A DNA stretch of 64,000 nucleotides from SZUA-430 sp031413635. Its GTDB lineage: Bacteria > Pseudomonadota > Alphaproteobacteria > Micropepsales > Micropepsaceae. The notes beneath the pieces are model-generated. The model saw only the letters and a program-made list of their open reading frames with translations. It was not told the DNA's origin and searched no databases. The DNA lies in contig JANOFM010000298.1 of the NCBI GenBank assembly GCA_031413635.1, positions 1 to 64,000 on the forward strand, read 5' to 3'. The first letter of the stretch is position 1. The number at the start of each line of letters is the position of its first letter. A program made the translations under genes and the position numbers. This document shows, one piece after another, positions 40,929 through 51,117 of this stretch.

Positions 40929-41396
40929 ATGAGATGCCCGTTTTGCCAACACGATGATACGCAGGTCAAAGACAGCCGGCCCACGGAAGACAACGCCGCC
41001 ATTCGCCGCCGCCGCGTTTGCCCCGCCTGTGGCGCGCGCTTCACGACGTTTGAAAGAGTCCAACTTCGCGATTTGGTGGTAATCAAGAAGAGCGGCCGCC
41101 GCCTTCCGTTCGACCGCGACAAGCTGATGCGCTCCATCCAGCACGCCATTCGCAAGCGGCCGGTAGAGCCTGAACGCGTGGAACGCATGGTCAACGGCAT
41201 CGTACGCCGCCTGGAAAGTTCCGGCGAGACGGAAATACCGTCCACAACAATCGGCGAACTCGTCATGCAAGGTCTGAGCAATCTGGATACGGTTGCCTAT
41301 GTACGCTTTGCTTCCGTCTACAAGAATTTCCGTGAAGCCAAGGATTTCGAGAATATCATCGGCCAGTTGAACGACACGGACGGCAAGCCGGGGTGA
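40929..41396 (+). CDS. nrdR: Transcriptional repressor NrdR
   Basis: A 155-residue repressor of ribonucleotide reductase genes. The zinc ribbon has MRCPFCQHDDTQVKDSRPTE and RRRVCPACGARFTTFERVQ (four Cys), followed by the ATP-cone domain from LVVIKKSGRRLPFDRDKLMR. It heads the nrdR-rib-nusB-thiL operon, a conserved arrangement; the frame is open upstream to 40719, but the methionine before the first CPFC is the universal start. The GTG of ribD overlaps its stop. Confidence 0.96.
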   Translation: MRCPFCQHDDTQVKDSRPTEDNAAIRRRRVCPACGARFTTFERVQLRDLVVIKKSGRRLPFDRDKLMRSIQHAIRKRPVEPERVERMVNGIVRRLESSGETEIPSTTIGELVMQGLSNLDTVAYVRFASVYKNFREAKDFENIIGQLNDTDGKPG

Positions 41397-42502
41397 AACC
41401 CACGCGCCACGACGAGCAAAACGACGAACGCTACATGACGCTGGCGCTCGGCCTTGCCGGGCGCGGCGTCGGCCGAGTTTGGCCTAACCCAGCCGTTGGC
41501 TGCATAATCGTCGACGCGGCGGGCCATGTCGCCGGTCGCGGCTGGACGCAAGCTTGCGGCAGGCCCCACGCTGAAACCGAGGCTCTGCGACAAGCCGGTG
41601 CTGGCGCACGCGGTGCCACGGCTTATGTCTCGCTAGAGCCGTGTGCCCACCACGGAAAAACCCCGCCCTGCGCTCAAGCCCTGATCGATGCAGGCATCGT
41701 GCGCGTCGTCAGTGCGATCGAAGATCCCGACGCCCGCGTCTCGGGCGCGGGGCATGCGATGCTCAAAGCTGCCGGGATCGCACTGCGGACAAATCTGCTG
41801 GCCGGCCCGGCTGCCGTCGCAAATGCTGGTTTCTTTAGCCGCGTCCAACGCAGCCGCCCCCAAGTGACTTTGAAACTGGCAACGACGCTCGACGGCCGAA
41901 TTGCTCTGACCGGCGGCGAAAGCCGCTGGATCACCGGAGCGCACGCTCGCGCCCACGCGCATTTGATGCGTGCCCGCCACGACGCTGTGATGATCGGAGT
42001 CGGCACGGCACTCGCCGACGATCCGGAACTGACATGCCGGCTTCCGGGGATCGACGCGTCGACTTTGGTGCGCATCGTTGTCGATACGAACGGCCGCCTT
42101 TCACTCGCGTCGAAACTTGGTCGCACGGCCGCCTCGCAACCAGTATGGTTGCTCACGTCAAAAGCGGCGGAGACCGGCGCGCTCGGCAAGTCTGGCTTCA
42201 AAATCATCCAGGTGCCGACCGGCGAAAGTGGCGTCGATCTTTCAGTGGCGATGAAATCGCTCGCCGAAGAAGGCTTAACGCGCATTCTTGTCGAAGGCGG
42301 CGCGACACTTGCGACATCGCTCCTGAGGGCAAAGCTTGTCGATTGCTTGCTGTGGTACCGCGCGCCGTCGATTATGGGCGAAGGAAAGCCTGCCGTAGCG
42401 TCGCTTGGCCTTGCCGCCCTTGGGGATATGCCGCGCTTTCGGCACGAAGAGACAATAAGCCTCGGCGAAGACGTGCTGGAATCTTACCGCGCCGCGACCT
42501 AA
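41393..42502 (+). CDS. ribD: Bifunctional diaminohydroxyphosphoribosylaminopyrimidine deaminase / 5-amino-6-(5-phosphoribosylamino)uracil reductase
   Basis: A 369-residue riboflavin enzyme. The N-terminal deaminase has the zinc site GRPHAETEAL and SLEPCAHHGKTPPCAQALI. The C-terminal reductase has TLKLATTLDGRIALTGGESR, WITGAHARAHAHLMRARHD and ILVEGGATLATSLLRAKLVD. It performs steps two and three of riboflavin synthesis. It starts with a GTG overlapping the nrdR stop. Confidence 0.96.
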   Translation: MKPTRHDEQNDERYMTLALGLAGRGVGRVWPNPAVGCIIVDAAGHVAGRGWTQACGRPHAETEALRQAGAGARGATAYVSLEPCAHHGKTPPCAQALIDAGIVRVVSAIEDPDARVSGAGHAMLKAAGIALRTNLLAGPAAVANAGFFSRVQRSRPQVTLKLATTLDGRIALTGGESRWITGAHARAHAHLMRARHDAVMIGVGTALADDPELTCRLPGIDASTLVRIVVDTNGRLSLASKLGRTAASQPVWLLTSKAAETGALGKSGFKIIQVPTGESGVDLSVAMKSLAEEGLTRILVEGGATLATSLLRAKLVDCLLWYRAPSIMGEGKPAVASLGLAALGDMPRFRHEETISLGEDVLESYRAAT

Positions 42503-42513
42503 TACATGAGCCC

Positions 42514-43113
42514 ATGTTCACAGGTATCATCACCGACGTCGGCGCGGTTCAGGCGATAACCAAGCGCGGCGACACAACGATCAAGATCGCGACGGCCTTC
42601 GATCCAGGTTCGATCGCGCTCGGCGCGTCGATCGCTTGTTCGGGTGCCTGCCTGACGGTGATCGCCAAAGGCGGGCGCGAGGGCGAGGGTTGGTTTTCCG
42701 TCGAAGCCTCCGCCGAAACCATGTCGAGGACCACGCTGGGCTCGTGGGTCGTCGGCAGCCGCGTCAATCTCGAACGTTCGCTGAAAGTGGGCGAGGAGAT
42801 CGGCGGCCACATCGTCAGCGGTCATGTCGACGGCGTCGGCGACGTCGTGTCGGTCGCTCCCGAGGGCGACTCGATCCGCTTCAAAATCCGCGCACCGAAG
42901 CAACTCGCGAAGTTCATCGCCGCCAAAGGCTCGATCGCGCTAGACGGCGCCTCGCTGACCGTAAACGAGGTCGATGGCAACATCTTCGGCGTCAATATCA
43001 TTCCCCATACCGCCAAGGTCACGACGTGGGGCGCCGTCAAGCCAGGCGACAAGCTGAACATCGAAATCGACATGCTCGCGCGTTATCTCGCGCGCCTCAA
43101 GGAGTTCGCATGA
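42514..43113 (+). CDS. ribE: Riboflavin synthase alpha subunit
   Basis: A 199-residue protein of two tandem lumazine-binding domains: MFTGIITDVGAVQAI, GASIACSGACLTVIAKG, SLKVGEEIGGHIVSGHVDGV, then GSIALDGASLTVNEVDGNIF. It dismutates two 6,7-dimethyl-8-ribityllumazine molecules to riboflavin. The open frame runs far upstream inside ribD; the family start MFTGI fixes the ATG at 42514. It overlaps the next gene by four bases. Confidence 0.96.
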   Translation: MFTGIITDVGAVQAITKRGDTTIKIATAFDPGSIALGASIACSGACLTVIAKGGREGEGWFSVEASAETMSRTTLGSWVVGSRVNLERSLKVGEEIGGHIVSGHVDGVGDVVSVAPEGDSIRFKIRAPKQLAKFIAAKGSIALDGASLTVNEVDGNIFGVNIIPHTAKVTTWGAVKPGDKLNIEIDMLARYLARLKEFA

Positions 43114-44240
43114 GCCGCAGCGAATTCCACGACTTCATCTCCTCGCCCGAAGACATCATTGAGGACGCGCGCAACGGGCGTATGTTCATCCTCGTCGACG
43201 CCGAAGACCGCGAAAACGAAGGCGACATCGTCATCCCCGCTCAGATGGCGACGCCCGACGTCATTAACTTTATGGCCAAGCACGCGCGCGGCCTCATCTG
43301 CCTCGCGCTTCCAAATGAACGCGCCGAGCAACTGCACCTGCCGATGATGTCGCGCGAAAACGGCACGCAGCATCAAACGGCGTTCACGGTCTCGATCGAA
43401 GCCAAGGAGGGTGTGACCACCGGCATCTCGGCCCACGATCGTGCGCGCACGATTGCGGTTGCGATCGACCCGAGCAAGGGCCGCAACGACATCGTAACGC
43501 CCGGCCACGTCTTTCCGCTCGTTGCACGCCGCGGCGGCGTATTGGTGCGCGCCGGACATACGGAAGCCGCCATCGACATCCCGCGCCTTGCGGGTCTCTA
43601 TCCGGCAGGTGTCATCTGCGAGATCATGAACGACGACGGCACGATGGCCCGTCTGCCCGATCTCGTAAAGTTCGCGCAACTGCACGGCATGAAGGTGGGC
43701 ACGATCGCCGATCTGATTGCCTATCGCCGCCGCCACGACCACTTCATCACGCGCTCCGTCGAGACCGATATCGACAGCCATCATGGCGGGCGCTTCAAGA
43801 TGATGCTCTATATCAACACGCTCGAATACGCCGAACACATCGCGTTGGTGAAAGGCGATATAGCGGCGCCGGGCCCCGTTCTGGTGCGCATGCACGCGGT
43901 TAATTTGCTCGACGATCTGCTATCCGTCCGCGGAGGCAAGGACGATGTTCTGGCGCGCTCGATGGAACTCATCGGCAAGGAAGGCCGCGGCGTCATCGTG
44001 CTCATCCGCGAAACCCGCTCGACCTATATCTCCGATCTGCTGCTGCGCACTGAACCTAGACCCGAGTCCGCGCCACGCCGTTTGAAGGAATACGGTGTCG
44101 GTGCTCAGATTTTGCTCGACCTCGGCGTGCGCGAAATGATTTTGCTGACGAACTCCGCCACGAAGACTATCGTCGGCCTGGATGGCTACGGCTTGCGCGT
44201 CGCGGGCACGCGCATTGTCGGTTCGGGCTACGAAAGGTAG
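43110..44240 (+). CDS. ribB: 3,4-dihydroxy-2-butanone 4-phosphate synthase fused to an inactive GTP cyclohydrolase II-like domain (RibBX type)
   Basis: A 376-residue fusion. The N-terminal DHBP synthase domain is complete: GRMFILVDAEDRENEGDIVI, FMAKHARGLICLALPNERAE, TTGISAHDRARTIAVAID, GHVFPLVARRGGVLVRAGHT and EAAIDIPRLAGLYPAGVICE. The C-terminal half aligns with GTP cyclohydrolase II (GPVLVRMHAVNLLDDLL in place of the usual VRMHSECLTGD, no CDC triplet) but contains no cysteine at all, so the zinc site is absent and GTP cyclohydrolase activity is not expected. Such hybrids are known as RibBX. A separate ribA must exist elsewhere. Confidence 0.9.
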   Translation: MSRSEFHDFISSPEDIIEDARNGRMFILVDAEDRENEGDIVIPAQMATPDVINFMAKHARGLICLALPNERAEQLHLPMMSRENGTQHQTAFTVSIEAKEGVTTGISAHDRARTIAVAIDPSKGRNDIVTPGHVFPLVARRGGVLVRAGHTEAAIDIPRLAGLYPAGVICEIMNDDGTMARLPDLVKFAQLHGMKVGTIADLIAYRRRHDHFITRSVETDIDSHHGGRFKMMLYINTLEYAEHIALVKGDIAAPGPVLVRMHAVNLLDDLLSVRGGKDDVLARSMELIGKEGRGVIVLIRETRSTYISDLLLRTEPRPESAPRRLKEYGVGAQILLDLGVREMILLTNSATKTIVGLDGYGLRVAGTRIVGSGYER

Positions 44241-44246
44241 GGCGTC

Positions 44247-44699
44247 GTGACGAAAATCTTGATCGTGGAGGCGCGCTTCTATGCCGGCATCTCCGACGCC
44301 TTGCTGGCAGGCGCGAGCGGTGTGCTGAAGGCCGCCGGCGCTGAATTCGACAAGATCACCGTTCCCGGCGCCTTGGAAATTCCGGGCGCAATCGCCATGG
44401 CCAACGCTTCGGGTCACGCGGCGGGACGTGCCTATGACGGTTACGTCGCGCTCGGCTGCGTCATGCGCGGGGAAACCACGCACTATGAAACGGTTGCGAA
44501 TGAATCCGCGCGTGGCTTGATGGACCTAACGGTTCATCAGCGTCTTGCGGTCGGCAACGGAATCCTCACCGTCGAGAACGAGGAGCAGGCCTGGGCGCGC
44601 GTAAACGCCGACAAGGTCGAGGACAAAGGTGCCGGCGCGGCCAAGGCGGCGCTCGCCATGGTGGCGTTGCGGCGCCAATTGGGTTTGGGACCGAGATAG
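44247..44699 (+). CDS. ribH: 6,7-dimethyl-8-ribityllumazine synthase
   Basis: A 150-residue enzyme condensing the pyrimidine from RibD with 3,4-dihydroxybutanone phosphate. Visible are KILIVEARFYAGISDALLAG, FDKITVPGALEIPGAIAMAN, DGYVALGCVMRGETTHYETV and GILTVENEEQAWARVNAD. The GTG start follows the ribB stop by six bases and the nusB ATG directly follows its stop. Confidence 0.96.
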   Translation: MTKILIVEARFYAGISDALLAGASGVLKAAGAEFDKITVPGALEIPGAIAMANASGHAAGRAYDGYVALGCVMRGETTHYETVANESARGLMDLTVHQRLAVGNGILTVENEEQAWARVNADKVEDKGAGAAKAALAMVALRRQLGLGPR

Positions 44700-45212
44700 A
44701 TGAGCCCGCCCGACACCCACCGTCCCAAGCGCCGCTCGGACGGGCGCTCGCGAAGCGCTTCGCGCCTTGCGGTCGTCCAAGCGCTCTATCAAATGGAACT
44801 CTCGGACCAGGATTGCGAAACCGCTTTGCGCGAATTTATCGCCCATCGCCTCGGCCACGAAATCGAAGGCGAGCAATACGCCGAAGCCGACGAGAAATAC
44901 TTCGCCGAGATCGTGCGCGGCGTCGTGGCGCGTCAAAGCGAAATTGACGGTGCACTCGCGCGTTACATCGTGAAGGAATGGGCCTTCGACCGTATCGACG
45001 CGACGATGCGCGCCACGATGCGCGCCGCCGCTTTCGAGCTGATCGACCGTCCGCAAGTGCCAGCGCGCGTCGTCGTCAACGAGTATTTGAATGTCGCCTC
45101 GGCATTCTTCGAGGATGGCGAGGAAATGGCATTTCTCAGCGGCGTGCTGAACCGCATGGCGCGCGAAACGCGCCCCGCCGAACAAGTCCCGGCGCCGACG
45201 CTCGAACAATGA
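44700..45212 (+). CDS. nusB: Transcription antitermination protein NusB
   Basis: A 170-residue RNA-binding protein of the rRNA antitermination complex (with NusE/S10). It has the SRSASRLAVVQALYQMEL start, YFAEIVRGVVARQSEIDGAL, then RATMRAAAFELIDRPQVPAR, VVVNEYLNVASAFFEDGE and FLSGVLNRMARE. Position after ribH and before thiL is the conserved one, with no gap to ribH and a four-base overlap with thiL. Confidence 0.95.
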   Translation: MSPPDTHRPKRRSDGRSRSASRLAVVQALYQMELSDQDCETALREFIAHRLGHEIEGEQYAEADEKYFAEIVRGVVARQSEIDGALARYIVKEWAFDRIDATMRATMRAAAFELIDRPQVPARVVVNEYLNVASAFFEDGEEMAFLSGVLNRMARETRPAEQVPAPTLEQ

Positions 45213-46201
45213 CCCCCGGCGCGAACCGGCTCGGCGAGTTTGATCTGATCGCGAAATATTTTGCCCCGCTTGCGCGCCGGGCGCCCGGCGCCTTCGGCCT
45301 CAAGGACGATGCCGCCGTCTTTCAACCTCAACCCGCGCACGACGTCGTTCTGACGGCCGATGCCGTCGTCGCAGGCGTCCACTTCCTGCCGCACGATCCC
45401 GCCGACACGATCGCGCAAAAAGCCTTGCGCGTGAACATTTCCGATCTGGCGGCCAAGGGTGCAACGCCGCGCGTCTATCTGCTGACGTTGGCGATGCCGC
45501 CCACGATCAACGAAGCTTGGTTGAAAGCCTTCGCCGCCGGGCTGAAGCGCGATCAAACAAGCTTCGGCATCACACTTGTCGGGGGCGACACGGTCGCGAC
45601 GCCTGGACCGCTCACGATCAGCGTCACGGCCATCGGCGAGGTCCCGCGCGGTAAGATGTTGACCCGAGGCGGAGCGCAAATTGGCAACGACGTCTGGGTC
45701 ACAGGCACAATCGGCGACGCCGCGCTTGGCCTCAAGGTCGCGAAGGGTGACGATCTTGGGTTGAATGAAAAACGGAGAGCTGCGGCTCTCAACCGCTTTC
45801 GTTTGCCCGAGCCGCGACTCAGGCTTGGCATCGGACTCGTCGGCGTGGCGCAGGCCTGTATCGACGTGTCCGACGGGCTGATCGCAGATCTCGGCCACAT
45901 ATGCGAAGTTTCCGGAGTAGGAATTGAGCTGCTGGCGGCCCAGGTCCCAATGTCGACACTCGCGTCGTCGGCGTTGGCGGCGGGGCGCGTGACCCTTGCC
46001 GAATTATTAACGGGCGGCGACGATTACGAGTTGGCGGTTGCGGCGCCAACGACAGCTCGTATGCAGTTGGCGGCATTGGCCAAGCGGTCCAAGACCAATT
46101 TCACCAGGATAGGCAGCGTTGTACGAGGACGGGCAGTCACAACGCGCGATCGCGACGGCGCCCAAGTCCGGTTTGCGCGCTTGGGCTTCACTCATTTCTG
46201 A
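45209..46201 (+). CDS. thiL: Thiamine-monophosphate kinase
   Basis: A 330-residue ATP-dependent kinase making thiamine pyrophosphate. It shows GEFDLIAKYFAPLARRAPGA, LKDDAAVF, the metal site VLTADAVVAGVHFLP, NISDLAAKGATPRVYLLTLA, LVGGDTVATPGPLTISVTAI, CIDVSDGLIADLGHICEVSG and LLTGGDDYELAVAAP. It is the last gene of the nrdR-rib operon; the ATG overlaps nusB by four bases. Confidence 0.95.
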   Translation: MTPGANRLGEFDLIAKYFAPLARRAPGAFGLKDDAAVFQPQPAHDVVLTADAVVAGVHFLPHDPADTIAQKALRVNISDLAAKGATPRVYLLTLAMPPTINEAWLKAFAAGLKRDQTSFGITLVGGDTVATPGPLTISVTAIGEVPRGKMLTRGGAQIGNDVWVTGTIGDAALGLKVAKGDDLGLNEKRRAAALNRFRLPEPRLRLGIGLVGVAQACIDVSDGLIADLGHICEVSGVGIELLAAQVPMSTLASSALAAGRVTLAELLTGGDDYELAVAAPTTARMQLAALAKRSKTNFTRIGSVVRGRAVTTRDRDGAQVRFARLGFTHF

Positions 46202-46280
46202 ATTGGTAATGAATTAACGCTTCACCGGATATTAAAACGGTTGGGCGCAGGATGCGTGTCGGGTAAATGGAGTGCCTGAC

Positions 46281-46385
46281 ATGCGGTTTATCATCGCGCT
46301 CATACTGTTGATGATCGTTCTGGGCTCGGCGGCGCAGAAAGATGCAAACGGCAAAACCAGCCGGGACGCAAAGGCCGCCGCCTAA
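46281..46385 (+). CDS. Predicted 34-residue membrane/exported peptide
   Basis: A short frame reading MRFIIALILLMIVLGSAAQK followed by a charged, alanine-rich tail of 14 residues (DANGKTSRDAKAAA). The first 18 residues form a hydrophobic helix, either a signal peptide or an anchor. It lies 79 bp behind thiL and 14 bp before another exported-protein gene on the same strand. I do not recognise it. A gene is plausible because of position and membrane-type composition, but it is short. Confidence 0.45.
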   Translation: MRFIIALILLMIVLGSAAQKDANGKTSRDAKAAA

Positions 46386-46399
46386 TCTGGAGGCAGCAC

Positions 46400-46849
46400 G
46401 TGCGCGCTCTTATTGCGCTCGCCATTCTAGTGTGCCTTGGAGGCACGGATCCGGCATGGGCCTCAAGCGCCAAAAAAACACCCGAACATGGTAAGGCCGA
46501 CGCCGAAGCTGCTCGAGAGCTGGGCGTGCCGAGCGATCCGAACATCGACATGCCCGGCCTCGTTTCGCCGGTCATCGTCGATGGTGAACTCCAACGCTAC
46601 GTCTACCTGTCCCTCAAATTGAAACTCAGCGATATCGGACAGCGATCGGCGTTGCTTGAGAAGGTGCCCTATCTACAAGACGCCTTCCTGCGCGAGGTTC
46701 ACGGGGTTTCGATTGCTTACAATAACGACCCTTCGATCGTGGACGAAGCCGGCGTCCTCAAACGCCTCATGCATGTATGCGAAGCCGTTGTGGGCGCCGG
46801 CGTCGTCAAAGAAATCGAGATTATGAAAGCGGCGCGAAGCGGCCACTGA
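46400..46849 (+). CDS. Exported protein of unknown function, FliL-like in outline
   Basis: A 149-residue protein with an N-terminal signal peptide (ALIALAILVCLGGTDPAWASS). The mature domain has VSPVIVDGELQRYVYLSLKL, LEKVPYLQDAFLREVHGVSI and a C-terminal helix-strand pair ending VGAGVVKEIEIMKA. The order of strand, long helix and strand recalls the periplasmic domain of FliL, but no sequence motif proves this and no flagellar basal-body gene is near. It starts with GTG. It may be cotranscribed with the preceding 34-residue frame. Confidence 0.6.
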   Translation: MRALIALAILVCLGGTDPAWASSAKKTPEHGKADAEAARELGVPSDPNIDMPGLVSPVIVDGELQRYVYLSLKLKLSDIGQRSALLEKVPYLQDAFLREVHGVSIAYNNDPSIVDEAGVLKRLMHVCEAVVGAGVVKEIEIMKAARSGH

Positions 46850-47211
46850 CGTTGCTCTGGTGCTCATCAAGTCGGTCAAGGAGCGATGATCGAGCACGAA
46901 CCGAAAGCCCGGAAATCGAAAGCAGCACGGTGGCGCTCCGGACGGCCAATTCGCTGTCTTGGCGCCCCGGCGTGTCCCTCGCTTTTTCGGGCCACAGCTT
47001 GCGCCACGCTGTCGCGACCCCAGTTTCCCGCATATCGGCGCCTTTGCCGTATTGCAAGCCTCTAGGCGCTTTGGCATGTTCCCGCGTCTTTTTGGCCGGG
47101 GGCACATCGAGTCGGCAATTCGCGCGCCGGCTTGCGCGGCACTGTTCCCGGACCAGCCCCGAGAACCGGACACCTCCGGTCTTCGGCAACTTCAGGAAAA
47201 GGTTCGAGGCA
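46850..47211. other. Leader region before the H+-pyrophosphatase gene
   Basis: About 360 bp without a convincing gene; the open frames here are overlapping and lack ribosome-binding sites. It contains the hppA promoter region and a GAGG ribosome-binding site ending two bases before the ATG. A weak inverted repeat (GTGCTC...GAGCAC, 46861-46906) is present. Confidence 0.4.
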
Positions 47212-49347
<2,136 letters not shown>

Positions 49348-49370
49348 CGCCGAAGGCGCATCGCCCAAAA

Positions 49371-49403
49371 AAAGGCCTCGGAAAATTCCGGGGCCTTTTT
49401 TTT
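49371..49403 (+). terminator. Rho-independent terminator behind hppA
   Basis: Arms AAAGGCCTCGGAA (49371-49383) and TTCCGGGGCCTTT (49386-49398) pair with one G-U wobble, and the second runs into eight T. It sits 24 bp after the hppA stop. The reverse strand also gives an A-tract/T-tract hairpin, so it may serve the convergent bamE-like gene as well. Confidence 0.92.
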
Positions 49404-49421
49404 ATTTGCAGGGCGCTTGAG

Positions 49422-49904
49422 CTACCTGCCGTCGCCGCCGGGCCGCGTCGGGCCATCGTTGGAGCCCGGCGCACCGGGCGGCAATGCGCCCATATTGCCG
49501 AACACTTGCTGCAGGAACGACATTTCCTTGCCGCGGCTCGGTGTCTCGCGGTCGACCAACGCGATCACCTGACCATCTTCGATGCCGTAAGTACGCACAT
49601 CCGAGACTTTGCCGTCATCGTTGAACGCCACCGCCAGAATTTGACGCTTGGTCACGTCGGGCTTGAAGAACGCATAGCGTTCCTGCTCGGTCGAGATGTA
49701 ATACCAGGTCGGATCGCCGAACGCCGCCGTACTGGACGGCGTGCCGAGCTTTTCCTGCACCGAATCACGTGTGTCGCCGCCGACCTTGACCGAGGCCACT
49801 TTTTCGTCGTCCGGCACATAACCGCGGACGTCGCGAATGGGGGCGCAGGCTGCAAGCCCTGCCAAAACAAGAACGGAGGCTGCGACAAGCGGGCGCGATG
49901 CCAT
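49422..49904 (-). CDS. bamE: Outer-membrane assembly lipoprotein BamE (SmpA/OmlA family)
   Basis: A 160-residue lipoprotein: signal peptide VAASVLVLAGLAAC with lipidated Cys20, then the SmpA/OmlA domain (VGGDTRDSVQEKLGTPSSTA, WYYISTEQERYAFFKPDVTK, ILAVAFNDDGKVSDVRTYG) and a glycine/proline-rich tail. BamE supports folding of outer-membrane proteins by the BAM complex. It is divergent from the CBP3-like gene, as is common in alphaproteobacteria. Confidence 0.93.
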   Translation of the reverse strand: MASRPLVAASVLVLAGLAACAPIRDVRGYVPDDEKVASVKVGGDTRDSVQEKLGTPSSTAAFGDPTWYYISTEQERYAFFKPDVTKRQILAVAFNDDGKVSDVRTYGIEDGQVIALVDRETPSRGKEMSFLQQVFGNMGALPPGAPGSNDGPTRPGGDGR

Positions 49905-50011
49905 TGGATTACTCCCAATGCCGGACTAAGGGGTTCAAGGTGCTGTTGACGTACCGCTACGCTAGCCTAATTTCAAGCCAAAGCCACTAATCCTCCGGAA
50001 AGTCAGGGCCT

Positions 50012-50551
50012 GTGCGGAAAATTCTATCGCTCTTTACCCGCGGACCCGACCGTTCGCGCCACGGCGCCTGGATCTACACCGCGCTGGTCGATCAGGCCCG
50101 CCGCCCGCAATTCTACGAGTCGATGGACGTTCCCGACACGTTGGACGGGCGCTTCGATTTGATTGTCTTGCATGCCGGTCTCTATTTGCCGCGGCTGAAA
50201 TCGGTCCGCGCCGACGGGAAGGCGCTTGCCCAAGCAACCTTCGACCAGATGTTCGCCAACATGGAACAGGGCCTGCGCGAACTGGGCAACGGCGACATGT
50301 CGGTGCCGAAGAAAATCCAGAAAATGGTGCAGGCTTTCTATGGCCGAGCGACCGTCTACGACACCGCCTTAAAGGGCGGCGACATCGTCGCATTGCGCGC
50401 AGCCCTGCACCGCAACATCTATCGTGGCGCGGAAATTTCGAACACCCAACTCGATTCCCTCGCCACCTATGTGCGCGCGGCGTCCGAAGCATTGCAGGCG
50501 GCAACCGATGGCGACATCGTGGCCGGAACATTTGCTTGGCCCGCGCCATGA
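50012..50551 (+). CDS. Ubiquinol-cytochrome c chaperone (CBP3) family protein
   Basis: A 179-residue protein with GAWIYTALVDQARRPQFYES, DVPDTLDGRFDLIVLHAGLY, FDQMFANMEQGLRELGNGDM and KKIQKMVQAFYGRATVYDTA. This is the pattern of the CBP3/UQCC1 family, which in mitochondria assists cytochrome b of the bc1 complex. It starts with GTG and overlaps the DUF177 gene by four bases. The bacterial function is presumed similar but not proven. Confidence 0.9.
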   Translation: MRKILSLFTRGPDRSRHGAWIYTALVDQARRPQFYESMDVPDTLDGRFDLIVLHAGLYLPRLKSVRADGKALAQATFDQMFANMEQGLRELGNGDMSVPKKIQKMVQAFYGRATVYDTALKGGDIVALRAALHRNIYRGAEISNTQLDSLATYVRAASEALQAATDGDIVAGTFAWPAP

Positions 50552-51111
50552 CCAAGCCGCGCGCCGAACCGATCCCGCCACCCGAACATGGCTTTCGCCG
50601 TATGATCGCAATCGCCAAGGTGGGCGAGGGTGGTTTGGTACAAAAAATCACCGCCGGTCCGAACGATCTGCCGCGAATTGCAACTTATCTCGATCTCACC
50701 GCGATCGGCGCTCTGTCGGCGGAAATGACGCTGACGCGCTGGCGAGCGAGGGGCGTTCGCGTCAGCGGCAAGTTGAAGGCGGACGTGATTCAGACTTGCG
50801 TCGTCACGCTTGATCCGCTCCCCGCCCAAATCCAAGCCGAATTCGAACGCCGTTTCCTTCCCGTCGAAGCAATTCCAATGGGACACACGGCACAACACGA
50901 AGTCTTCGTCGATCCCGAAGGCGAAGATCCGCCCGAACCCGTGGACCGCGATATCGACCTGGGCGAAGTTCTCGTAGAAGAGCTTGCGCTCAGCCTCGAT
51001 CCCTATCCGCGCAAACCTGACGCCGAGTTCAAAGCAGGGTACGCGCCTGCCGGCGAGCCGCAAAAGCACCCCTTCGCCGCCCTCGCCAAACTCAAACCGA
51101 AGAAATCCTGA
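50548..51111 (+). CDS. DUF177 (YceD-like) protein
   Basis: A 187-residue protein of the YceD/DUF177 family, visible as LPRIATYLDLTAIGALSAEM, VRVSGKLKADVIQTCVVTLD (the conserved Cys), EPVDRDIDLGEVLVEELALS and DPYPRKPDAEF. YceD genes precede rpmF and plsX in most bacteria; the protein is needed for 23S rRNA accumulation in plants and some bacteria. Here a minus-strand lipoprotein gene stands between it and rpmF. The ATG at 50548 overlaps the previous stop; an earlier in-frame codon at 50536 is less likely. Confidence 0.92.
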   Translation: MTKPRAEPIPPPEHGFRRMIAIAKVGEGGLVQKITAGPNDLPRIATYLDLTAIGALSAEMTLTRWRARGVRVSGKLKADVIQTCVVTLDPLPAQIQAEFERRFLPVEAIPMGHTAQHEVFVDPEGEDPPEPVDRDIDLGEVLVEELALSLDPYPRKPDAEFKAGYAPAGEPQKHPFAALAKLKPKKS

Positions 51112-51117
51112 TCGCAT

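Noticed and set aside
40592..41281. A 229-codon minus-strand frame across the mucR-nrdR gap
   Set aside because: Half of it is antisense to nrdR; the part in the gap has no ribosome-binding site or recognisable domain.
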